Assembly (NCBI RefSeq): GCF_026914185.1
Contig: NC_070568.1
Span: forward strand, 5,973,501 to 6,037,500
Length of the DNA stretch: 64,000 nt
Source of the DNA: Puccinia triticina
Taxonomy: Eukaryota > Basidiomycota > Pucciniomycetes > Pucciniales > Pucciniaceae
Direction: 5' to 3'
In this document: positions 55,418 through 64,000 of the stretch, in pieces
Position numbering within the stretch: the stretch's first letter is position 1
Layout: each line of letters begins with the position of its first letter
Position numbers and translations under genes: made by a program
Notes under the pieces: model-generated
What the model was told of the DNA's origin: nothing
Database searches by the model: none
The model's input: the letters and a program-made list of their open reading frames with translations, nothing else

Positions 55418-55894
55418 ATGAACATGCTTTTGACAGTACTGGCCATCCCGATCCTGGTGAACTATGTCACATCAAGTCCAGATCCATCGTTCCCCTCAGG
55501 CAGTGCAAGGGTCCAACATCGACACGAGCGACCTGGCTACGACCAAGATTCAGAAGAATCGAGATGTCCTCGCCCTTTGCATTCCTGCCCAATCATGACC
55601 GCTCACCATCTATCGAAACCTAACCCTAACCATTCTATCATTCCCACTCCCGTTAGAAAACACAAGACGAGCGCATGGGAATGTGTGGATTTGCAAGAAG
55701 AGCTTACCGCTTGTGGAAGCTGCGATAACGACGTGCGCTTTTTCTCTTGGGACTTGAACACTTATCATCCCAATAACCAAGCTGATGAATTCTATACATT
55801 TCTAATGTCTCTTGTCCCAAAAAAGTGCACGCGTATACCTCATGTGAAGGGTGTAGGTTGCGAGGAAGGCACATGTCGTATCCGTAAGAACTGA
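55418..55894 (+). CDS. small secreted Cys-rich protein, priA/CPL1-like
   Basis: A single exon of 158 residues. The hydrophobic N-terminus MNMLLTVLAIPILVNYVTS fits a signal peptide. The mature part has CPRPLHSCPI, WECVDLQEELTACGSC, KKCTRIPHVKGVGC and EGTCRIRKN. This is the cysteine pattern of the basidiomycete priA / Cryptococcus CPL1-like domain ('C..Lx.CP', 'xECVDxxxELxxCGGC', 'xDCTxIPxxxxVxCxxGxCxV'), with a 30-residue insert between the CGSC and KKCT blocks and without the usual last Cys. Relatives are extracellular, and CPL1 is a secreted virulence factor in Cryptococcus. In a rust it may be a secreted host-interaction or cell-wall protein. A 16-C run lies just upstream. Nine cysteines are visible in the mature part. 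Confidence 0.78.
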   Translation: MNMLLTVLAIPILVNYVTSSPDPSFPSGSARVQHRHERPGYDQDSEESRCPRPLHSCPIMTAHHLSKPNPNHSIIPTPVRKHKTSAWECVDLQEELTACGSCDNDVRFFSWDLNTYHPNNQADEFYTFLMSLVPKKCTRIPHVKGVGCEEGTCRIRKN

Positions 55895-56968
55895 ACTCAT
55901 CTCCCCAACATTGATCTTGATGACCTCTCTTTTTTTGTCATAAACTGAATGACTGACATTGAATCCTTTTTTTTTTTTTTTGCGTTCTTGAAATTAATCC
56001 GAAAAAAGTATCATGCAAAACTGGATTTTCGCCACATTTCCATAAGGAGAAGGATGGCAGATTAAGGATAACAGGGTGTGTGTCGAAAAAGTCTCACCAC
56101 AAGTTTGATTTCTTTGGCTCGTTGAATCAGCGACCCGGCGGGTCAAGAAAGAAGCGGTGAAACTACAATCATCCCTATCAGTATCATCGTCTCTTTCGCC
56201 TGAAATAATTCTGCATTGATCTTCTTCGACCTCGGCAAGCGGCCAACTTAATCAACTTTCAGAGGGTCTTTCTCGTATTCCTCTACACTCGGCTCATTTT
56301 CTTTTAATCATTCCCATTTCCGCTTTGTGGAAATTGCTTCTTTTTTCTTTCCTCTTGGCACTGCAAAATATATTTGAAAACTTATTATCCTGAAAGAGAC
56401 GCCGTAACGAGTGAGCTCTTTGGACTATTTGGCTGGCGCTGCTGTTAGACAAGATGATGGTGGTACGTCATATAAGTAATGGCATGGTTGAGAGTGAGCG
56501 GCGAGTCTGGTACGAAGCAGGTGTTTTCCTGGTCTCCAAGCCTCCAAAACTTCGACATTGCTAAAGATCCAACGCTGAAGTCGTCGGCAGGTCGACGAAA
56601 ACAACAAGAGAAATTTCGATCAAGCACTAAGAGGCTACAAGCTCGTCACAAGAGCTGGAAGCAAAACCTTGTAAGAGTGAAGCTGTACCAAAAACTAAGA
56701 GCTGATCCGGGCAAGCAGGATTGGAAAGCAAAAGGTCCAGTAATTGAGTGTTGTGACCAATTGAGATTAAAGGTTTGTTGACGCGGCTGGAGTGGAAATG
56801 GTTTGAATATGATTTCAAAGTTAAATGACCAAGATCGCAGTGCCAGATCAAGCTTATCCATTATTCTTCTATTTTTTACGGCAAATAAGGGCAGCGTGCA
56901 GCGTAGTCACAGTCACTGAGATGCAGTTTTCCAAATATGCCTGCAGATGATGTTGACCAAAGAATCTT
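55895..56968. other. intergenic, no gene recognised
   Basis: 3' flank of the secreted-protein gene with a 16-T stretch near 55967. A frame at 56479-56781 (Lys/Arg-rich) and its shadow on the other strand show no family signal. Nothing else is supported. Confidence 0.4.
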
Positions 56969-57585
56969 TCAACATGAAACTGAGGGTTGCAAGTTGAGAC
57001 GCTGCAAGACGCCGACATTGATGGTCTTTCCCATGGGGAAGTTGATAGTAGGCTGGTGAGGACTGCAGTGGTCGTAGTCTCCAGGATATGGAGGAAATTG
57101 GTCGAGATTGGCGTCGCCTGTGAGGGTGAAAGAGTCTCCTGGTCAGTCCAGATGGTCTATAAATTGCACGAGCCGCCAATCCACAAAGCTTTAAGTTCAA
57201 GAAACAGCTGGCACGAAGAATGCCGCTGTTGGTTTGGTTCGGTCTGATCTTGATGTAAATATGTAGTTCATCCCATCGCAAATCACGACATGCTCCTTGC
57301 TGAGTTTGCGGATGGTGGAGGATAGGAGACTTGCCCGGGCCACCTTCTCCGTCTCACTTTCTGTGATCCTGGAATTGCTCGTCAAATTCAACATATCCAG
57401 TTAGTCGGTCACCATCGTACGCAGCCCGAGACAGTCCCAGCAGCGCGTCATTGATCAGGATCACAGTGTTTGCGGATGGAGGGTCGGATGCTTGGGCAAT
57501 CTTAGATTCCAGCAGTTGCTCGATTTGGTCTGCGCGAGTGGTTTTGCCAGAGAGCATGGAAAGCCGACACAACAACCAAGGCCAT
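56969..57585 (-). pseudogene. KTI12: KTI12 (Elongator-associated) relic
   Basis: KTI12 is a P-loop protein that partners Elongator in tRNA wobble-uridine modification. This copy starts ATG at 57585 reading MALVVV, then needs two frame changes to read GFPCS and SGKTTRADQIEQLLESKI, the P-loop region. The next piece contains NTVILINDALLGLSRAAYD, a 45-base intron-like gap, TESETEKVARASLLSSTIRK and EHVVICDGMNYI. The following central part of the family is missing. Near 57140-56969 the C-terminus appears in another frame: IWTDQETLSPSQATPISTNF, then VGVLQRLNLQPS before a stop. Frameshifts at the P-loop and the lost middle make it a pseudogene. It is head-to-head with eL34, 195 bases apart. Confidence 0.85.
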
Positions 57586-57780
57586 CGCGGCGCATTCGGT
57601 CTTGTCGGGCAAAAAGGGGTGAGATTAGCCAGACCCAGTGACAGCTCACGTGAAAGGCCTGGCGACAGTTCCTGAACAGGCTCGACCTAGCCCTAAGCTG
57701 ATGGGGACACCGCTGAGGGGCGCAACGAAGGATTCCCCAAGTGACCGGCCCTTTCGACACCCCCGGCAACCCCAGACGCG

Positions 57781-58364
57781 ATGGTCCAACGAGTGACTCT
57801 TCGAACCCGGAAATCATACAACACCTCCTCGAACTTGAGGAGAATCATCAAGACACCCGGTCAGCCCGACCACCCCGCGGTCCTCTTGTTGATCACCAGA
57901 AGAGATGGGTGTTTTCTGACGACCTCTCGCCGTTTTTCATCCCCCGATCCCAGGTGGCAAGCTCTCCTACCTCCGACTGCACAAGCAGGCCACCGCCCCA
58001 AAATGCGGTGACTGCCGCATCGCTCTCCCCGGTGTTCGCAACTCTCAAGACAGCCTCACCCCTCATCGGTTTTGCTGAACAGTCCTTGATGTCCTAGGTT
58101 CCCGCTCTCCGGCCCGTCCGCTACGCCACCGTTTCCAAGCGGGTCAAAACCGTCCAACGCCCATACGGAGGCTCCCGGTGCGGAAACTGTGTCCGAGACA
58201 GGTCGGTTGCCCGTTTCGCATGTTCCAGGAAAACCCTGTGGATATACTGAGACCATCTACTGCATGGTTTTTCCTGTAGAATTGTCCGAGCCTTCTTGGT
58301 CGAGGAGGCCAAAATTGTCAAAAAGGTGTTGAAGAGTCAGGCCGTCCCCAAATCCAAGAAATAA
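57781..58364 (+). CDS. RPL34: 60S ribosomal protein eL34
   Basis: Component of the large ribosomal subunit. Exons 57781-57859, 57954-58033, 58098-58201 and 58280-58364 give 115 residues with every junction in frame. This is the usual eL34 length. Recognisable parts are MVQRVTLRTRKSYNTSSN at the start, TPGGKLSYLRLHKQATAPKC, the zinc-ribbon-like cysteines CGDC and later RPYGGSRCGNCVRDRI, and VRAFLVEEAKIVKKVL before a basic tail. Introns are 94, 64 and 78 bases, with donors GTCAGC, GTTCGC and GTCGGT, none the standard GTAAGT type; acceptors are CCCAG, CCTAG and TGTAG. A short basic exon followed by three introns is common for ribosomal genes in basidiomycetes. Intact and surely essential. Confidence 0.96.
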
Positions 58365-60151
58365 ACTGGCCCCCTCAGCGCAACTCCACCGCGGGTGCTA
58401 GCATGCCGTGCTATCTATCATTTAGCTCGCACGCTACCAAGTCCAGGGCCACCCGGGTCGCTATCCGGGGTATCATGAGCCTCGGGGTCTCGCCCACTAG
58501 CTCCTGTGACACCTGCGTTTTTTTCTTGTCATCCCCTCACCCCAAACACCCCTCCAGCACATATACATATACCTCGAGCAGGGGCACTCGAGGCTTGGTG
58601 AAAGCCATGTATGCGTAAAATTCTCAAAATAACTCCCGTGCGGTGGATGCCACAGGCGGCCGCAATAGTAGCATAGGAGCCAAATTACATGGCAAACTTT
58701 TGCCACCGCGGAAAGCTCCCGTGGCGAAGCTGCTCTGACTCATCTTGGTGGTTGAATTCCGATCAACCACACAGCCTGTGTTGATGAAACTTAGTGCAAT
58801 CCTGGATGTTTCCCAACACATGCCATGCAAGCCCATGGCCCGCTGCTATGCCAACCGTCCACGCGCCAAGCCGGAATTCGACGAGGGGCACCGGGATGCA
58901 TGGACTGGATGTCGCAGATAGAGTCTGGTGCCAGAGGAGCTGACACGAAGAGAGAAAGTAGCTTGTATCCAGTGAGGAGAGGCTCGATGATCCAAGCTGG
59001 GCTAAACCCAAGACTAAGCTGTAGTAGAAGCATATTTACATGGCATCTAAGCGTTCTAACAGAATCGAGGGACCTTGATTCTGTGCAGCGTCTTGCTCCA
59101 AACAGGACGTCCCCCACCCAGCACTGGCTGAAAAAAAGCGGTGTGCTGCCTAGAGGGGGGTACCCAAAAAAAGCCATAAGGGCACTCTCAGGAATGGCAT
59201 ACAACAGGCGGTTCCAAACTGCCTCCCGGAACACGTCCAGGCCAGACCAGAGATCGGCAGTGCCCGGCGCCGCCCGGCAGGTCCCGCCCACACCCACACC
59301 CGTCCCGCACCGGCCAGACGGACCCGGGGAGCCCGTTTCCGTGGTGAAAAGCGGGGCGCCCCAAGGAGTGAGTACCGCTTGTCCCGCCGGGGGAAGCATG
59401 CAACCCCCGTTGGTTTGAGCTGCCCCAGGTATGTCCTTCCCGGAGTCCCCCCATTGGCGATTTCTTGCTCAGCCAAACTGTTGGCTGTGAGCATAGGTGC
59501 CTCGCTCCAGGAGGCAGGCGGCAGCGTCTCCGCCGGCCCCGGCAAGCCTCCCCCCGGGGGCGGGGGGGGGGGGGGGGGTAGGACTCCGTGTGAAGACAGG
59601 TTTACCCACGGATGGGCCCGTGATCGACAGCCATTGGCGGAGGACCCACGCACGAAAATCAATTCAAAAATCATGGGATTCATACAATTTTAAAAGATAT
59701 TTTTGGCTTTTCTTGCCAACTTTTAACCACATTTTGAGGAGAAATTAGCAGTACAATATTATTCTGCCTTTAAGCGTACATGTGCCCATCTTTTCAGAAA
59801 AAAATTATCATGTTTGGGTGTGAGCCAAAGTGGCTTGAAACATTCATACATTTTCGTGCGTGCCCTCTGGCCGCGCATGCCTGGGTCCTATTGGCGGGCG
59901 GGGAAGACGGACGGGGATCTGTCTGCCGGGCGCCGGGTTACGGCCCTTGGCCCGATTCCTCAGGGCCTGAACACTCGGGCCCCGAGCCGGACGAAAGCCG
60001 GACGAACAAGCGTGCAACGACGACACACACGGAGGGCAGACGCGCGGCAAGCAGCACCCAGCTTTGTCCGGCGACCATACATATACACGATGATTTGTAG
60101 AACGAAGAAAACAGCAGCAGACGAGGCCAGAAAACAAGTGCGACGAGGACT
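58365..60151. other. GC-rich intergenic region, no gene recognised
   Basis: About 1.8 kb between two genes transcribed toward each other. 58790-59690 is open in several frames on both strands because it is GC-rich and poor in stops. None of these frames has a family motif, a consistent start or splice partners. A run of 17 G lies at 59562-59578. Confidence 0.5.
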
Positions 60152-62596
60152 TCAAGTATGGGTGTGCGGAGGAGGGAGGGGCCCGAGCTGGTTAGCGACC
60201 CGGAAGGCGAGGTTGATCTCGTCGGTCCAGCGCTGAGCGGCCTCGGCCTTATCCTCGAACCTGCGCACGAGCACCGGCCTGCGTCCGCCGGCCGGGCCAG
60301 ACGCGCCCTCCGGCGTCGTCAAGTCGGACGTCGGGACCTGCACACACAGCGGACCCAGGAAAAACGCGGTCAGTCTTCTGCCCGGCCGGCTGTGGAGCAG
60401 GGAAAGAGACTCAGAACGGTTTCGAGCCGGAAGCAGCGGCTGTCCTCGAAGACGACGCTCTTGAAGAGCTGGAACTGGCTCGAAACCGGCGACGACGGGG
60501 AGTCTTGTCCCGAGGTGGGGTTGGGGTTGTGGGGGTGACGGAGGACGGCGGTGGAGTTAGTGGCTTTAGAGGACGCGGAATGGTTGTCGGAGGAGGAGGC
60601 ATTAGAGGGCGTTTTCGAGTGCTCGAAGTCTGCGCCCGGCACTGCCCTTGCCGACGATGATGAAGATGTTGTTGTTGGCGGAGGGGGAGGAGGTGCAGGA
60701 GAAGGATCAGAGGTGTCGGGGGACGGCAGCGGCTTGAAGAGGACCTCGAACTTGACCCGAATCTTCGAGCTTTTGGGCTCCTCCTTGACGCACAACAGAC
60801 GCGGGAAGTCGGTGAGGATCAGCTGCCGCTTCTTCTTCCGCTTGCCCCGCAGACTGCCCACGACCATCTCCCGCGTCAAGGAGGCCGGCGTCTTGCCTGT
60901 GCTGCTGCTGCTGCTGGTTCCGGAAGGGCTCCAGAGCTCATTGACTACCGACGAGTAGATCACCAACTCGTTCGGAAGATAGACTTCTACCCTATCGATC
61001 GAATCCGTTTTTGTGGTTGGGCAAGCACATTGTTAAGCGTCTGTGCTGGGATGGGCTTTCCTTGCCCGGTTATCGGGGGGAGAGAGCTTACCAGGTCATC
61101 TCGCCACTAGAAGTACAGACATACGCGTCCTCCTTCGACTTCCTCCGCCCGGCGCCGAGCAGCCAAGACTTGCGTTTAGAGAGCGCGTTGCCCAGGGAGG
61201 AAGGTTTGGGTTCGGGAGGCGGTTCATCATCGTCATCTGTGTGGTGGGCGGGGTCGACGGGGGGAGGATACTGCAGTGAGGAGGGGTCGGGGACGGGAAG
61301 CATCGGAGGAGAAGGAGGAGGGGGGAGGAAGAACTCGGGGAGATAGACGGGGCCAGCAGCCGACGGGGAGGGCTGGTCGTCGGGCGGGCGAGCGGGGGCG
61401 GCGAGGAGGAGGCCGGGCTGGAGCGTGGGCGGGTCCTGCTCCCAGAGCCGGTGCCAGTCGAGGGGCGCGAAGAACGGATGGGCCTTGATCTCCTCGATCC
61501 CCCCGTGCTCGGGCGACGCGCCGATGCGCCTCTCCGGCTCGAGCACCAACAGCCGCGCGACCAGGTCCTGCGCCTCCGTCGGGAACCCCGCCGGGAACTC
61601 GTACTCCAGATGGGTGATCTTCTGGAAGGTCAGGTATTCGCTGCGCGAGCGGAAGGGCGGGAGCCCGGCGATCATCTGGAACAACACACAGCCGAACGCC
61701 CATAGATCCGAGCTGTCGATGAGACCGAGATGGGTAAGCTCGCAAGTCGGACAAAAAAAGGGGGGGGGGGGCAACTAAACTGTACCTTTTGCTGGTGGTT
61801 TTCTGGACGAGTAGTTCCGGACTGACGTATTCGGCCGTTCCGACGAAGGAATGGGACCGTTCTGGATGGGCATGTCAAGTCAGAATGGGTCAAAGGGGGC
61901 GATTCGCAAGCAGCTACTGACCACCAGCGTCTTGTTCGTTCGCGGCGGTGTTCAGGATCTTGGCGCTTCCGAAATCAGCGATCTTGATGCGCATCTCCGC
62001 GTCCAGCAGAATACTAATCAACACAAAGTCAGCCGTCTTGCTGTTTGTTTGTTTTGTGTGAGAATGGAGGCTTGCTTTTCGGGCTTGATGTCCCGATGGA
62101 TGACGCCTCTGGAATGCATGTGCTGGATGGCGGATAGGATCTGTGCGGCATAGAACCTGGCACAGTCGGTTGAGAATGACCCCAACTACAAGCAGACTCA
62201 GTCTGTCGACCTGTGATGATGGTATTTGAAGAGAGAGAGAGAGAGAGAGAGAGTGGACAAACTGTCTTGATAGATCGCAGGATTTCGCCCTTGGGGGCAT
62301 ATTCGAGCAGGTAGTCTGGGCGAAGAAGGTGTTAGTGTGTATCTGGGCAGCGATCGTTGGTTGGCGCAGACTGACAGAGCGAGGCCTCGTCCTGGAAGGT
62401 CGAGTAGAGCCGGATGCAGCCCGGATGGCGGTCGAGCAGGTTGAGGGTGTCGCGCTCGATGGCGACGTATTTGGTCTTCTTCTCCTTCTGGATGTGGCGC
62501 TTGTCGAGCACTTTGAGTGCGAACTGCTTGTTGGGGGGCTGCTTGTCGGTGACGTGGTAGACGGTCGAGTAGGATCCCTCGCCGAGGATGTCGCCG

Positions 62597-62645
<49 letters not shown>

Positions 62646-62956
62646 GTCAGTGGATCTGTTTGTTTTGTTTTGTTTTGTTTGAGTGGATGACTGACGATGA
62701 AGTCGTTGATGCGCTTGGGGGTGGAGTGGGTTCGAGGGAGTGCTGGGCGTGTGGGCTGGTTTCCGGCTGTGGTTAGCAGTGGGCTGAGTCTGGCGGGTAT
62801 GCGGAGGGGGACTGCCTGGACGCTCGAGGTGCTTCTGGCTGAGCTGGCCCTGCTGACTGCTGCTCCGCCGGGCGCTGGCTCGGCGTGGAGCGAGGCTGGT
62901 CCTGGCTGGAGGGGGTCCAGGCTCGGTCTGCGCTCCGCTGGCTGGCTCATCGTCAT
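60152..62956 (-). CDS. PKH1: PDK1/Pkh-type AGC-kinase kinase
   Basis: Phosphoinositide/sphingolipid-linked kinase that activates other AGC kinases (Ypk, Pkc, Akt type) by activation-loop phosphorylation. Nine exons: 62956-62696, 62598-62376, 62315-62263, 62185-62076, 62013-61922, 61861-61786, 61712-61092, 60991-60418, 60337-60152; 731 residues, all in frame. Visible kinase features: glycine loop [11 protein letters not shown] (~93), ALK lysine 116, helix-C Glu ~135, HRD 209-211, DFG 229-231, activation-loop [12 protein letters not shown] with Ser ~251 at the PDK1 autophosphorylation position, and [20 protein letters not shown]. After a Pro-rich linker, the C-terminal PH domain begins at ~480 ([14 protein letters not shown]), is split by a ~75-residue Ser/Pro insert, and ends [20 protein letters not shown]. 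Intron 4 is GC-AG (GCAAGC). Intron 1 carries a GT repeat. The start ATG could also be two codons downstream. The symbol follows yeast naming. Confidence 0.94.
62229..62253 (+). repeat. GA microsatellite in PDK1 intron 3
   Basis: About twelve GA dinucleotides inside intron 3 of the kinase gene (TC on the coding strand, within the pyrimidine-rich part of the intron). Confidence 0.9.
62600..62644 (+). repeat. GT microsatellite at the PDK1 intron 1 acceptor
   Basis: About 22 GT dinucleotides on the plus strand, that is (CA)n on the coding strand, running directly into the CAG acceptor of intron 1 at 62599-62601. The usual polypyrimidine tract is replaced by the CA repeat. Confidence 0.95.
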
Positions 62957-64000
62957 CGGCAGTCGCAGGACACAGCCACTGGCCCACGAGTCAGCCCGGG
63001 CAGCTCAGCCGGAACACCTCCCCCGGGGACACACCGAACACAAACTGAAACCCGAGGTAAAACATCGCGTGAGCCAATTCCAAGGTTTGCCTGGGAGCAG
63101 CCTTGTGTGCATCACCACACTCTCAACACTCAACATAATCCTTCTAGTTTTTGATGCATCATACTTCCACATGTTCTGGATTTTTCAGTGCAAAATCGTG
63201 ATTGTTTCTACTGGAAATAAATTAGTCAAGTTCATGATTTCAAACTTGGATTTGGCTTGTGCATCATATGACAAGGACCAATACTACTTCTTGTTGTCAA
63301 GTTTCAAATGCGAAGGGGTGAGAGTACAGCAATAAAACAAAACTGAAAAATCAACAAGATGGTAAGTTGTCAGATAAACAAACAAAAAAGATAAAAAAAA
63401 TCTGATGAGTGGCATAGAAACCAGGAGAGAAAGAGTGGCCTCTATATCACGCTTGGCTCACGCAAGCTTTGTGTTTCAGTTCATAAGCCTCCCTGGTGAG
63501 ACCCGCTCACCACGAGTGGCTTAGTTAAGCTCAAGTAACAAGATGGGGGACATCCCACTAGAAATGAAAACTACAAAGAGCAGCCAGAAATAATGGTCCA
63601 GACACTGGCACATGAGAAAAAAACTCACCACCAAAATGGCTGATTCTCCACTTACACATGGCCTGAGGCTGCACATACAAACTTCCCCCCCCCCCCCCCC
63701 CCCCCCTCAAAAATCAAGTTACATATCTCCATATTTGCTATGATGCAATTGGAGCACATGAAATAAGCACAATACTGGAGCTCTTGGACTGGCTTCCAAT
63801 GATTGTGGTTTTCTGAACAAGTATGTTTCTGAAACTGACTTAGCCCCTGACTCATACTGTGGTATATTGGTTTCAAACAGGCCTGCAGTTGAAGGAACCA
63901 TTGAACAAGCAGTCAAGAAAAGCTGTTAACATTCATGTATTTATTAATCACTGGTATCTTATTGGCCCTGTTGCCCTTAGAGTGGGCCCCAATATAGGTC
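62957..64000. other. PDK1 upstream region and flanking repeats, no further gene
   Basis: Contains the presumed promoter of the kinase gene, a TTAGTTAAGCT-ending short repeat (63480-63535) and a run of 22 C at 63685-63706. Open frames here have no recognisable content. Confidence 0.45.

Noticed and set aside
58791..59683. Long frames of 177-202 residues on both strands
   Set aside because: The region is GC-rich and poor in stops. There are no family motifs, splice partners or consistent start, and overlapping frames on both strands cannot all be real.

Overview
The window looks like nuclear DNA of a rust fungus (Basidiomycota, Pucciniales; a Puccinia-like genome is my inference). Genes carry short spliceosomal introns of about 60-120 bases. 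The housekeeping proteins are fungal-type (APC1, PDK1/Pkh, eL34). Several small secreted proteins lack recognisable enzymes, and more than half of the window is transposon-derived. TCG-to-TTG decay in one transposon fits the RIP-like context described for Pucciniomycotina. No tRNA, rRNA, CRISPR array or prokaryotic-type operon was seen.

Layout. 0.7-14.5 kb is a nest of elements: a hAT transposase relic split in two, a non-autonomous hAT element with a perfect 8-bp target duplication, LTR-like repeats, minisatellites and AGCG-rich blocks. 14.7-20.1 kb is a minus-strand gene island: a secreted protein with four 18-residue repeats, a second secreted protein with one intron, and a six-exon gene for a small basic, probably coiled-coil protein. 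20.5-34.5 kb is again transposon territory: a decayed Harbinger-type pair (Myb-like accessory gene plus DDE transposase), a 1.2-kb fold-back element, a 1.45-kb TTA-flanked element filled with alternating inverted repeats, and hairpin MITEs. 34.7-35.6 kb holds an unknown two-exon gene, followed by a MITE array and a possible MITE-broken gene.

38.3-45.9 kb is a large five-exon APC1 gene (anaphase-promoting complex scaffold). 46-52.7 kb is a second repeat block with a hAT remnant and nested palindromes. 52.8-63 kb is gene-rich: an unknown rust-type family protein (minus), a small Cys-containing secreted protein of the priA/CPL1 type (plus), a decayed KTI12 copy (minus) head-to-head with the intact ribosomal protein eL34 gene (plus), and a nine-exon PDK1/Pkh kinase (minus) whose fourth intron is a GC-AG intron.

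The intact genes are ordinary neighbours with unrelated jobs (cell cycle, translation, phosphoinositide-linked AGC-kinase signalling) rather than a pathway cluster. The secreted proteins lie next to repeats, as is typical of filamentous plant pathogens. All exon models were built by hand from reading frame and splice signals. The best-supported are eL34, PDK1, APC1 and the two genes at 17.0 and 19.0 kb, where every exon junction keeps frame.
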